Source: Candidatus Ventrousia excrementavium (lineage in GTDB: Bacteria > Bacillota > Clostridia > Oscillospirales > Butyricicoccaceae). Taken from it: 32,570 nt of DNA. The stretch is from NCBI GenBank assembly GCA_018714845.1, contig DVMR01000060.1, positions 1 through 32,570 of the forward strand. Reading direction: 5' to 3'. Shown piece by piece: positions 32,284-32,570 of the stretch (its first letter is position 1; each line of letters opens with the position of its first letter). The translations under genes and the position numbers were made by a program. Below the pieces are notes generated by a model. It searched no databases and was not told where the DNA came from. It saw only the letters and a list, made by a program, of their open reading frames with translations.

Positions 32284-32570
32284 CTATTTTTCAGCTTTCA
32301 TCAGCAGACACACAGCCCTGATGGCAGTGTCGATCGCGCGTGCCGGGTCAAGGCACTGCGGATCACTCAGGCCGGCTTTGGCCCGTTCCTGATTCCAGCA
32401 CACACTCAAAACGCCGCCCGCACGCACGCCGAGCACCGAAGACACAATGAACAGCGCGGCGCACTCCATCTCAGACGCCAGACAGCCGGCGCGAATCCAC
32501 TGCTCCCATTTGCGCATCAGCTCAGCGCCAGCCGGCATCCTTGCCGGGTCGTGCTGGCCATAAAAGGAAT
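32284..32570 (-). CDS. udp: Uridine phosphorylase (partial, 5' end off window)
   Basis: The last 94 residues of a nucleoside phosphorylase are visible. SFYGQHDPARMP followed by WIRAGCLASEMECAALFIVSS matches uridine phosphorylase, whose EMESA/EMECA segment contacts the ribose 2'-hydroxyl. The enzyme converts uridine and phosphate to uracil and ribose 1-phosphate in pyrimidine salvage. The frame runs to the right edge without a start. The related purine-nucleoside phosphorylase DeoD lacks the FYGQ segment, so uridine phosphorylase is preferred. Confidence 0.85.
   Translation of the reverse strand, partial: SFYGQHDPARMPAGAELMRKWEQWIRAGCLASEMECAALFIVSSVLGVRAGGVLSVCWNQERAKAGLSDPQCLDPARAIDTAIRAVCLLMKAEK

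Noticed and set aside
1-32570. CRISPR array, tRNA, rRNA or complete insertion sequence
   Set aside because: No direct-repeat array, cloverleaf, rRNA segment or intact transposase was seen on either strand.

Overview
The window looks like a chromosomal segment of a Clostridia-type Firmicute, probably an Oscillospiraceae/Ruminococcaceae-like gut or anaerobic organism. The grounds are: strong AGGAGG-type ribosome binding sites; several near-consensus sigma-A promoters with 17-bp spacers; two S-layer-homology (SLH) surface proteins; a SigH-like sigma factor; RqcH and TrmK; a tryptophanyl-tRNA synthetase with an Fe-S-type cysteine motif; a DUF1858 protein; and moderately high GC. The assignment is inference; there is no rRNA or marker set to fix the taxon.

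Layout. 1-1613 is the 3'-truncated part of a secreted WG-repeat/SLH protein, divergent from an M42 aminopeptidase (1806-2831). A PhzF-family isomerase (2889-3671) follows a four-gene restriction-modification operon read right to left (7614 to 3686): a gamma-type N6-adenine methyltransferase, a second SPPY-type methyltransferase, a two-repeat LAGLIDADG protein lacking both catalytic acids, and a 158-aa PD-(D/E)XK nuclease. A 23-codon leader ORF overlaps the first methyltransferase start. This operon is the most interesting system here: the sequence suggests a Type II system in which a dead homing-endonuclease fold recognises DNA and a separate subunit cuts it.

7953-10497 holds a small membrane protein, a MATE exporter and an unknown polytopic membrane protein. 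10556-10790 is a promoter-plus-terminator unit with no gene, a candidate small RNA. 10793-15948 has a DUF4261 protein, then a serine hydrolase/GPH symporter pair divergent from a LysR regulator that probably controls it. 16066-17480 is a cupin/CMD operon in which a middle aldo/keto reductase gene has decayed to fragments. 17738-22661 holds a nucleoside hydrolase and a two-gene ABC exporter, bounded by an AT-rich stretch and a tyrosine-recombinase remnant abutting the 3' end of guaA, a known island integration site.

23369-32570 is mostly housekeeping: guaA, a three-SLH surface protein, trmK-rqcH, a DUF1858 protein, trpS, sigH with a zinc-ribbon gene, an Lrp/AsnC regulator and the end of a uridine phosphorylase gene. 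No tRNA, rRNA, CRISPR array or complete insertion sequence was seen.
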